Assembly (NCBI GenBank): GCA_964465125.1
Contig: CAYXIO010000045.1
Span: 1-33,818, forward strand
Origin: CAYOHG01 sp964465125
GTDB taxonomy: Bacteria; Planctomycetota; Phycisphaerae; UBA1845; Fen-1342
Direction: 5' to 3'
Length of the DNA stretch: 33,818 nt
This document shows positions 1 to 6,460 of the stretch, in pieces. A program made the translations under genes and the position numbers. Every line of letters starts with the position of its first letter. The stretch's first letter is position 1. Below the pieces are notes generated by a model. The model had not been told where the DNA came from and did no database searches. It saw only the letters and a program-made list of their open reading frames with translations.

Positions 1-1
1 G

Positions 2-112
2 GCCGCCGAAGTGTACCGCTGGCCTGACAATCAGATCTTGTGCCCCCCGCCGACCCGACCCGGCGACCCCGCGGTCCGCGATCAACCTGGCGCTGACGAA
101 ACCGCAGCATGA
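2..112 (+). CDS. possible C-terminal fragment of an unknown protein (partial)
   Basis: An open frame enters from the left edge and stops with TGA at 110-112, giving 36 residues that begin AAEVYRWPDNQILCPPP and end in an acidic tail. It is hydrophilic and GC-rich in third positions like the neighbours, so it may be the tail of a real plus-strand gene. No family can be recognised from so little. The frame could equally be chance; it converges on the SIR2-like fragment read from the other strand. Confidence 0.3.
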   Translation, partial: AAEVYRWPDNQILCPPPTRPGDPAVRDQPGADETAA

Positions 113-142
113 TTCACACCCGACACGACGCCGCGCGGTTGT

Positions 143-565
143 TCAGATGTTCCAACGGGCGAGGGAAGGCCCTGCGCCAGCAGTGAACCTAGATTGATGC
201 ATCTCTGCGATCCGAGCATACGGTCCGCTGGGACTCTGACCTTGGCGGCGATATACATCCCAGATTACCGAGGTAATTGCCTTACAGAGCGCCCGCTTGT
301 CAGGAGTGATGAGGCTTCGCAAGTGTGCCTGTGCAAAGACGTGTTCGATGTTTTCCCACCAACGATCAAAGATGTACGAGACTTGGAGGCACTCGCGCCG
401 GAACTGAAACAACTGGTGATAGGCATCGATGCAGGGATTGCTATCCACTCGTCGACGCAGCTCGCGCGCCCGCTGCATGAATCGATTCATGAGCGGGGCG
501 CCCGCGTGGGCCGAGCAACCTGCACCGAGCACAAAGACCATTGTTCCGTTCGGGTACTCAAACAT
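143..565 (-). pseudogene. truncated SIR2-like domain protein
   Basis: The 140-residue product opens with MFEYPNGT and then FVLGAGCSAHAGAP (residues 11-24), the glycine-rich NAD-binding start of SIR2-like domains (GAGxS). Aromatic-rich stretches with WWENIEHVF follow. SIR2-like proteins are normally well over 250 residues, so this is only the N-terminal part. The end (MHQSRFTAGAG... to TGA at 143) no longer looks like the family, and no other frame in 1-143 resumes a recognisable SIR2 domain, so the gene appears cut near 185-200. The DNA here is visibly less GC-rich than the flanking genes, which suggests acquired DNA. SIR2-like proteins of this kind often belong to NAD-depleting phage-defence systems, but this copy is probably dead. 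The ATG at 565 is chosen because it directly precedes the conserved motif. Confidence 0.65.
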
Positions 566-660
566 CCTTGCACCATCGTCGCTGGATCGCGTGGCCGAGT
601 TCCGAGAGGTGGTCACGCTACCCCGCGAGGGTTGGTCCACGCCTCCCCCGATAATCGTCC

Positions 661-1821
661 CTACGCCGCCGCGCACACCCGCTTCGCCGCGTCCGTCAGG
701 TCGCCGGCCGAGATCAACTGCGGGATCGCCGCTTCCTTCAGCAGCTTCCGCGCGATCTCCACGTTCGTGCCTTCCAGCCGCACGACCACCGGCACGTTGA
801 AGCCCACCTCGCGGGCTGCCTTGATCAGCGCGTCGGCGATCACGTCGCACTTCGCGATGCCGCCGAAGATGTTCACCAGCACCGCTTTCACCTTCGGATC
901 GGCCAGGATGATGCGGAAGGCCTCGACGGCGCCGTCGGCGGTGACGCTGCCGCCCACGTCGAGGAAGTTCGCCGGCTCGCCGCCGTGCAGCTTGATAATG
1001 TCCATCGTCGACATCGCCAGCCCGGCGCCGTTGACCAGGCAGCCGATGCTGCCGTCCAGCGCGATGTAGCTCAGGTTGGCCGCCTTGGCGCGCAGCTCGC
1101 TGGGGTTCTCCTCGGTCGGGTCGAAGAAGGCCTCAATCTCCTTGTGGCGGAAGGTGCCGTTGTCGTCGAAGTTGAACTTCGCGTCGATCGCAAGCAGCTT
1201 GCCCTCGGCGGTCTCCACCAGCGGGTTGATCTCCGCCAGCGAGCAGTCCTTCTCGACGAACAGCTTCGCCAGCTTGAGCATCATGTCGGCCGCGACCTTG
1301 GCGTGCTCGCCGCTCAGGCCGATGGCCTCGGCCAGGGCAACCGCTTGGAATTTCTGCAAGCCCAGGTGAGGATGAAACCAGGCCTTCTTGATCGCGTCCG
1401 GGTTCTTCGCGGCGACTTCCTCGATCTCGACGCCGCCCTCGGCGCTGGCCATCATCACCGGCGTGCGCTGGGCGCGGTCGAGCACGATGCCCAGGTAGAA
1501 CTCGCGCTGGATGCTGACCGCGGGCGCGAGCAGCACCTTGCGGACAGGCACGCCCTGCGACCCGGTCTGTTTGGACACCATCGGGTTGGCCAGCATCCAG
1601 CCGGCCAGCTTCTCGGCCTCGTCGGCCGACTTGACCAGCTTGACGTAGCCCGCCTTTCCGCGGCCGCCGGCGTGAACCTGGGCCTTGACCACGACCTCCG
1701 ACGCGGACAGCCGCTTGAACGCGCCGGCGACCTCCGCGGCCTTCTCAACCACCTCGAAGTTCGGCACCGGGATTCCGGCCTGCTGCATGATCGCGCGGGC
1801 CTGATATTCATGCACCTTCAT
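661..1821 (-). CDS. sucC: succinate-CoA ligase (ADP-forming) beta subunit
   Basis: The 386-residue protein is close to the usual SucC length. It catalyses, with SucD, the reversible conversion of succinyl-CoA to succinate with nucleotide phosphorylation in the TCA cycle, in the cytoplasm. The N-terminus MKVHEYQARAIM is typical. An ATP-grasp domain follows with the glycine-rich loop AGGRGKAGY (residues 51-59) and the metal-binding EINPLVET. The C-terminal ligase/CoA domain carries NGAGLAMSTMDIIKLHGG and NIFGGIAKCD. The ATG at 1821 was chosen over upstream in-frame starts because it gives the family N-terminus and has an AGGGAG ribosome site about nine bases upstream. SucD usually follows directly, but the next 660 bp holds only the SIR2-like fragment and a possible gene tail. 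Confidence 0.97.
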   Translation of the reverse strand: MKVHEYQARAIMQQAGIPVPNFEVVEKAAEVAGAFKRLSASEVVVKAQVHAGGRGKAGYVKLVKSADEAEKLAGWMLANPMVSKQTGSQGVPVRKVLLAPAVSIQREFYLGIVLDRAQRTPVMMASAEGGVEIEEVAAKNPDAIKKAWFHPHLGLQKFQAVALAEAIGLSGEHAKVAADMMLKLAKLFVEKDCSLAEINPLVETAEGKLLAIDAKFNFDDNGTFRHKEIEAFFDPTEENPSELRAKAANLSYIALDGSIGCLVNGAGLAMSTMDIIKLHGGEPANFLDVGGSVTADGAVEAFRIILADPKVKAVLVNIFGGIAKCDVIADALIKAAREVGFNVPVVVRLEGTNVEIARKLLKEAAIPQLISAGDLTDAAKRVCAAA

Positions 1822-1985
1822 CCGTTCGCTCTCCCTTTCGAACGCGCCCGGGGCTGGCCGAACGCGGTGTGCCGCAGTGTAACCGTGGGGGCTCGAATCC
1901 GCCCGGCCGCGCGCGGGGGGTTCCTGCAAGCGGTCCGCCGTGCGTAGCGGGTCAAACCACGGTTTGGGTCGAGCGGGCCACCGGA

Positions 1986-2014
1986 TTGACGGCCGCTCAC
2001 AGGTTGCGTAGACT
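1986..2014 (+). promoter_or_regulatory. sigma-70-type promoter for rpmH
   Basis: TTGACG (1986-1991) and TAGACT (2009-2014) are separated by exactly 17 bp, matching five of six and four of six consensus bases. Transcription would start near 2021, about 70 bases before the rpmH ATG at 2092. This is a sequence match only. Confidence 0.5.
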
Positions 2015-2091
2015 ACCGGGCTCGATTCGGTCAGAGGCGCAGCGCCCGCCGAACGTCGCGGGCGAGTCTGGAATCAGCGGGGACGGTCGTC

Positions 2092-2229
2092 ATGCACTAT
2101 CTGCACAAGCTCAGCAAGCGCAAGAAGAAGCGCAAGCACGGGTTCCTGGCCAAGATGCGCACGCATTGGGGCCGCAAGACGATCAACCGCAAGCGCCGCA
2201 CCGGCCGGCATCGCCTGACCACGGTTTAG
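2092..2229 (+). CDS. rpmH: 50S ribosomal protein L34
   Basis: This 45-residue gene encodes the small, very basic ribosomal protein bL34 of the large subunit. The diagnostic core is visible: SKRKKKRKHGFLAKM (residues 8-22), then GRKTINRKRRTGRHRL and a TTV end. It aligns with the usual L34 pattern (SKRKRxRxHGFRxRM...GRxVLxxRRxKGRxxL). Length matches the family (44-50). A 17-bp-spaced promoter lies about 70 bp upstream. In many bacteria rpmH is followed by rnpA and lies near dnaA; here the next gene is a pterin synthase, so the classic cluster is broken. The call rests on the motif, because the gene is too short for length alone to support it. Confidence 0.93.
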   Translation: MHYLHKLSKRKKKRKHGFLAKMRTHWGRKTINRKRRTGRHRLTTV

Positions 2230-2331
2230 CCCGGAGGTCGCCGGCCAGCGCGCCTCACCTATCGTTCGCACGCTGGTGTCCGCGCGCCGACGTTTCGCAC
2301 GCATGAAGCCGCTCCGAAGCCGGGGCCTGGC

Positions 2332-2709
2332 ATGCAACGTTTCGAGATCTGCATCTCCGGCTGGTTCGCCGCCGCCCATCAATTGCGGCTCTACGACGGC
2401 AAGCTTGAAGCCCTGCACGGGCACAACTGGCAGGTCACCGTGACCTGCGCCGGTCCCGCGCTCGACCGCATCGGCGTTCTGGTCGATTTCACCCAGCTCA
2501 AGCCGCAGCTCGACGCGGCACTGGCGGGCTTTCACGATCGCAATCTGAATGATCTGCCCGCGTTCGCGGGCGTGAACCCCTCGGCCGAAAACGTCGCCTG
2601 CGAGATCGCGCGGCGCCTGTCGCCGCACGTGCCGCACGGCACGCGCCTGTCATGCGTGGCGGTGGAAGAGGCGCCGGGTTGCGTCGCGCGGTATTTCCCC
2701 GACGACTGA
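2332..2709 (+). CDS. 6-pyruvoyl-tetrahydropterin synthase / QueD family protein
   Basis: The 125-residue cytoplasmic protein is a one-domain member of the PTPS/QueD fold. Zinc-ligand histidines are visible in FAAAHQLRL (near residue 16) and LHGHNWQV (residues 29-36); the C-terminal catalytic-type VEEAPGCVARY is present. Family members act on dihydroneopterin triphosphate in queuosine, tetrahydropterin or folate synthesis. The catalytic Cys of QueD (in a CxxxHGH arrangement) is Leu here: the sequence reads GKLEALHGHN. It keeps Glu in the arrangement ExxHGH, which is associated with the PTPS-III type that can replace the folate enzyme FolB. QueD activity is therefore doubtful and a folate role more likely, by inference. 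The start ATG has no strong ribosome site. rpmH lies 102 bp upstream. Confidence 0.88.
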   Translation: MQRFEICISGWFAAAHQLRLYDGKLEALHGHNWQVTVTCAGPALDRIGVLVDFTQLKPQLDAALAGFHDRNLNDLPAFAGVNPSAENVACEIARRLSPHVPHGTRLSCVAVEEAPGCVARYFPDD

Positions 2710-2825
2710 TCGCGAGGTGGAACTGCGCGCTGCCGACATGACTCCGCGGTACCGCCGCCTCCGGTCCGCTCTTTCCAGTTCTCTTTTCCCTGTTTCGCGC
2801 TCACTCCGTCCGCTACCCTCCCGCC

Positions 2826-4745
2826 ATGCCACTCACGCTCGAACAGCTCGCATCGGACTGGATTCGCCCGCAGGACGAAGAGCATTTCAGCCTGCCCGCG
2901 ATCACGAACTTCCGCGGCATGGTGCAGGCCGGCTGGGGCGTCGCCGGCATCCAGAACTGGATCTGCCCGCCTACCGGCATGGCCACATTGACCGCCAGGC
3001 TCTTCGTGCTCGACGGCCGGCATTATCGCGAGCTGCCCACCGACGGCTGCGAGTACCGTTGGAAGGCCTACGAGGTCGAGCGCCGCGGGCACGGCGTTTC
3101 CAGCGCGCTGCGCATGCCCGCCGGCCGCTTCGGCGTCATCGAGAAGCTGCGCTTCGAGCGCCCCATGCAGATCGCGCTCGTCTTCACCGGCCTGCCGCGC
3201 GTCTGGCGCTTCACGGACTACTGGAATCTCCCGCCCGAGGATGTGCCGCAATTCAACCTGACCCGCATCGACGGCGGATTCCTGCTCGACGACGTGAAGA
3301 CCTTCGGCTGGGCTGAGTTCTGCGCGCCGGGAAAGCTGACCACCTTCGCCAGTCTCCAGCACTGGCTCGACGGCGCACCGCCGCGCGCGCCCGGACGCGT
3401 GGGCGTCGCCGAGCTGAGCGTCTTCGCCGGCGATGAGATCGCCTGGACCGCCCTCCAGGGCTGCGAAGTACGCCAAGGTGACGGAAGCGCGGATTCGAGA
3501 CCCGCGCTCCCCGAGGACTGGGACAGCGGCCGCGACGAGTGGCGGCGCGTCTGGGACAGCGCGTTCACTTCCGACAACGCCGACTTCGGAGGTTCCCTGC
3601 CGGCGTACGACGGCCCGCTCGCCCGGCTCTACTACATAAGCGTGCTCACGCTGCTCATGACGCGCCGCATCGTCCCCGCGCCGACGCCACGCTCGAGCAT
3701 CGCCACCGGCGGACAGTGCATCTGGAGCGAGGCCAAGCGGCCGCTCTCGCGCGCCTACGTCTGGGGCGGCCCCGAAGGCGCACCCACCACCAGCTTCCTC
3801 TGGGAAGTCGAGTTCCAGGCCCCGCTGCTGGCGCGCCTCGACCCCGCCGTCCTGCGCCACCAGCTCGAAGCCCTCATGCGCGTCGACCTGAGCAAGCACT
3901 GGGGCGTCGAGGTCGTCAGCGGCGGCGGCGCAGGCATGGGCTACGGCGTCAACCCCGGCGCGTTCCTCTCCTGCGTGCGCGACTACGTCCACTTCACCGG
4001 CGACCGCGCCTGGGCCCTCAGGCGCCTGGACTACCTGCGAAGCTGCGCGCGCCCGGGGCTGACCGACTACGGCGACTGCCAGAACATCCTCGAATGCGTC
4101 AGCACCTACGAGCATTCGATCGCGGCGTTCAATGCGCTGAACGTCGCCGGCATGCGCTTTCTCGCCGAGCTGACCGGCGAGCCGGAGTACACCCGTCAGG
4201 CCGACGCGCTCGCGAAACAGGTGCTGTCGCTCTACGCCGATGGGCCGTTCGCATGCCTGCAACCCGACGGCTCGCGTCGAATCGTCAAGACCGTCCTCGA
4301 TTTCAACTACGTCGGGCGATTCATGGCGGCCGACCTGCCGGTCGACATGAAGGCCGGCATGCTGCGCTACTTCGAAGCGGAGCTACAGACCGAAGACTGG
4401 CTCTACGCGCTCGCCCCGCACGACCCCGACGCGCTAACGCCGCACCTGCCCAAGTTCCAGACCTTCCGTGCCGATCATCAGGCGACCGGCTCGTACGACG
4501 GCTGGCCGGCGCGGGCCGCGTGCGTCCTGGCGCGCTTCGGGCAGAAGCAGAAGGCGGTTGACTGGATGCTGCGAATCCAGGAGTTGACCCGCGAGGGGCC
4601 CTTCGGACAGGCACGCTACATCCACGCGGCGCCACCGAACGACGGCCTGCCCGGCCGAACACGCAAGGCGAGCTTCTTCAACGGGAACTGCTACTTCGAA
4701 TCGGCCGGCTGCGGGTTCGCGACGGTGATTCTGGACGAGTTGTAG
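2826..4745 (+). CDS. putative six-hairpin glycosidase-like protein
   Basis: The 639-residue protein has no signal peptide and no obvious membrane segment. The first about 230 residues look like a beta-rich accessory region. From about residue 260 to the end it resembles the (alpha/alpha)6 barrel of six-hairpin glycosidases: repeated helix pairs with aromatic and acidic residues, such as WGVEVVSGGGAGMGYGVNPG, DYGDCQNILECVSTYEHSI and TGSYDGWPARAACVLARFG. Relatives include glycogen-debranching-type and rhamnosidase-type hydrolases, but I cannot assign a GH family or catalytic acids with certainty. Nearby amylase, malQ and sugar-transport genes fit a carbohydrate role. The ATG follows a pyrimidine-rich stretch with no clear Shine-Dalgarno site. 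It could instead be a non-catalytic member of the fold. Confidence 0.7.
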   Translation: MPLTLEQLASDWIRPQDEEHFSLPAITNFRGMVQAGWGVAGIQNWICPPTGMATLTARLFVLDGRHYRELPTDGCEYRWKAYEVERRGHGVSSALRMPAGRFGVIEKLRFERPMQIALVFTGLPRVWRFTDYWNLPPEDVPQFNLTRIDGGFLLDDVKTFGWAEFCAPGKLTTFASLQHWLDGAPPRAPGRVGVAELSVFAGDEIAWTALQGCEVRQGDGSADSRPALPEDWDSGRDEWRRVWDSAFTSDNADFGGSLPAYDGPLARLYYISVLTLLMTRRIVPAPTPRSSIATGGQCIWSEAKRPLSRAYVWGGPEGAPTTSFLWEVEFQAPLLARLDPAVLRHQLEALMRVDLSKHWGVEVVSGGGAGMGYGVNPGAFLSCVRDYVHFTGDRAWALRRLDYLRSCARPGLTDYGDCQNILECVSTYEHSIAAFNALNVAGMRFLAELTGEPEYTRQADALAKQVLSLYADGPFACLQPDGSRRIVKTVLDFNYVGRFMAADLPVDMKAGMLRYFEAELQTEDWLYALAPHDPDALTPHLPKFQTFRADHQATGSYDGWPARAACVLARFGQKQKAVDWMLRIQELTREGPFGQARYIHAAPPNDGLPGRTRKASFFNGNCYFESAGCGFATVILDEL

Positions 4746-4863
4746 CGCGGCCACCTGAGCGCGGTCTTCTGGCCGGAGCGTACGTCCTGAATGCGGCGAA
4801 CCCGCCGCTCGGAGTGCCGTGCAACGCCGCATGCCGCGCTGAAGCATGCAGAGCGAAAGCCAC

Positions 4864-5505
4864 CTACCCCCTCAGCACCGCCCGCACCGGGCTCGCGTCA
4901 AACCCCGCCAGCGGCAGCGGCAGCGCGATCAGCTCGTAGTCGCCCGGCGGCACGGCGCGCAGCAGCAGCCCCTCCAGGATCGCCATGTCGTGCGCGAAGA
5001 AGCGCTGGTGCGCCAGGAGCCGCTTGTCTTCCATCAGGTCGACGCTGGGCGTGTCGACCCCGATCAGACGCACGCCGCGGGAAGCCAGCCCGTCGACCAG
5101 CTCGGGCGAAAGGGCCGCGAAATCATCGTTCCAGCGGGTCGGGTCGGGAAACGTGCCGGTCGCCAGCAGCACGCGCGGCGGCAGCGGCCCGGAGAGATGC
5201 GCCGCGGCAGCACCGCGCTCGAACTCCGCGAGCGAGACGCGCGCGGCGCGGGCGACGTCGACGCGAATCACCCGGCACGGACCGAGGTACAGCTCGATCG
5301 GCCGCGCCTCGATCGACACGCCCGCGCGGGCGTAATGATTCGGCGCGTCGGCGTGCGCCCCGAGGTGCACCGTGGCCCGCAGCGTCGAGAGAGTGACCGT
5401 GTCGCCGCGCTCGATGTCCAGCAGCACCTCACGCGCGAGGGGCGAGTCGCCGGGCCAGACCGTCAGCGAGTGATCGATGCGCGGGGTGATGTCGAAAAGT
5501 GCCAA
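4864..5505 (-). CDS. kynB: kynurenine formamidase (cyclase family)
   Basis: The product hydrolyses N-formylkynurenine to kynurenine and formate, the second step of tryptophan breakdown, in the cytoplasm. The metal-binding signature HxGxHxDxPxH of the cyclase family is complete: H47, H51, D53 and H57 in HLGAHADAPNH. Other family features are DITPRIDHSLTVWPGD at the start and IGVDTPSVD in the second half. The TTG start at 5505 gives 213 residues, the usual KynB length, and has GCGGAG a few bases upstream. The frame stays open further upstream but only through dispersed repeat sequence. It lies downstream of the tryptophan dioxygenase gene on the same strand, about 130 bp apart. An alternative label is a generic cyclase-family hydrolase; the neighbour makes KynB much more likely. 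Confidence 0.88.
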   Translation of the reverse strand: MALFDITPRIDHSLTVWPGDSPLAREVLLDIERGDTVTLSTLRATVHLGAHADAPNHYARAGVSIEARPIELYLGPCRVIRVDVARAARVSLAEFERGAAAAHLSGPLPPRVLLATGTFPDPTRWNDDFAALSPELVDGLASRGVRLIGVDTPSVDLMEDKRLLAHQRFFAHDMAILEGLLLRAVPPGDYELIALPLPLAGFDASPVRAVLRG

Positions 5506-5520
5506 GGGATACTCCGCTGG

Positions 5521-5597
5521 GGACCACGGGTTGGACCTCCGAGCCACCCCAGACCACCGGTTGAAAACCGGTGCCACAGGACCACGGGTTGGACCTC
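5521..5597. repeat. dispersed planctomycete-type repeat, three units
   Basis: The 19-mer GGACCACGGGTTGGACCTC occurs at 5521-5539 and again at 5579-5597. Between them, at 5551-5578, is a related unit containing the palindrome ACCGGTTGAAAACCGGT. Spacing is about 29 bp. Read as protein the region gives peptides like GTGFQPVV, a spurious ORF signature I associate with planctomycete intergenic repeats. It fills the spacer between the tryptophan dioxygenase and formamidase genes, so it would be transcribed with them. Confidence 0.75.
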
Positions 5598-5633
5598 GGC
5601 GCCACAGCCATGCGCGTGCTACCCGTTCCGGGC

Positions 5634-6422
5634 CTACAGCGCGTGGCGGATGGCCCACAAGTCCGGGAACGCCGGCTTGAACAGCGTCTGCTTCAGGAAT
5701 TCGACGCCCGACGAGCCGCCCGTGCCCACTTTGTTGCCGATCGTGCGCTCCACCGCCTTCACGTGCCGATAGCGCCACTCCTGAAGCCCCTCGTCCAGGT
5801 CGGTCATCAGCTCGAGCAGGATCGCCACGTCCGGGCGCTGCTTGTACAGCCGCAGCAGTCCCTGCTGCACCGCCGTGCTGGGCTCGTTGGAGCGCGTCAC
5901 GTCGCGCTCGATCAGCTCAGGCGGAATCGGGACGGCGAAGTGCGTCAGGAAGTCGTAGAAGTGGTCGATCAGGCTGCGCTCGGCCAGGCGGCGCTGCAAG
6001 GCGCGGAAGCCGGGCGAATCCGCTCCGTACAGCCGGGCGAAATCCATGTCGGCGCGCTTGTGCCCCAGCACGAACTCAACCTCGCGAAACTGGAACGACT
6101 GGAACCCCGAAGCCGTCTCCAGCCGATCGCGGAAGCTGGTGAACGACATGGGCGTCATCGTCTCGAGCACGTCAAGCTGGGCGACCAGCGTCTTCATGAT
6201 CGTGCGGCAGCGCTTGAAGGTGTGAATGCAGCCGTAGAGATCGCCTTCGCTGAAGTCGCGCTTCACCCGGTCGAGCTCGTGCAGGAGCTGCTTGAACCAC
6301 AGCTCGTAGGTCTGGTGAATCACGATGAACAGCATCTCATCGTGCTCCGGGGGCGTGGAGCGCGGCTGTTGCAGGTTGAGCAGGTCGTCGATTCGCAGGT
6401 AAGAGCCGTAGGTCAGCGGCAT
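5634..6422 (-). CDS. kynA: tryptophan 2,3-dioxygenase
   Basis: This 262-residue haem enzyme opens the indole ring of L-tryptophan with O2 to give N-formylkynurenine. Visible family features are MLFIVIHQTYELWFKQLLHE (residues 30-49), with F32 and H36 at the substrate-site positions, R98 in FTSFRDR, and the proximal haem ligand H220 in EWRYRHV. The substrate loop GTGGSSGV (233-240) follows. Numbering agrees with the Xanthomonas enzyme to within a residue after an N-terminal offset. Length fits bacterial members. The ATG at 6422 gives MPLTYGSYL, the expected start. malQ ends 38 bp upstream on the same strand and kynB follows, so kynA and kynB can be co-transcribed. Confidence 0.97.
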   Translation of the reverse strand: MPLTYGSYLRIDDLLNLQQPRSTPPEHDEMLFIVIHQTYELWFKQLLHELDRVKRDFSEGDLYGCIHTFKRCRTIMKTLVAQLDVLETMTPMSFTSFRDRLETASGFQSFQFREVEFVLGHKRADMDFARLYGADSPGFRALQRRLAERSLIDHFYDFLTHFAVPIPPELIERDVTRSNEPSTAVQQGLLRLYKQRPDVAILLELMTDLDEGLQEWRYRHVKAVERTIGNKVGTGGSSGVEFLKQTLFKPAFPDLWAIRHAL

Positions 6423-6460
6423 GCCTGACTCCTCGCGGGCGCGGTCGTGACGCGCGTATG

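Noticed and set aside
1838..1915. tRNA-like segment with GGGGGCTCGAATCCGCC resembling a T arm
   Set aside because: The T stem has a central mismatch, and no matching acceptor stem or anticodon arm can be drawn at the right distances. It could be a remnant at most.
1953..1966. Palindrome CAAACCACGGTTTG upstream of rpmH
   Set aside because: It is similar to parts of the dispersed repeat at 5521-5597 but is a single short copy, with no evidence of a regulator.
2532..4262. 576-codon open frame on the minus strand
   Set aside because: It is antisense to the six-hairpin-like and pterin synthase genes. High GC in third positions keeps the opposite frame open; the composition is not protein-like.
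5521..5611. Possible CRISPR array, because of about 29-bp periodic repeats
   Set aside because: There are only two exact copies and one divergent unit, the intervening segments are themselves repeat-like, and no cas gene is nearby.
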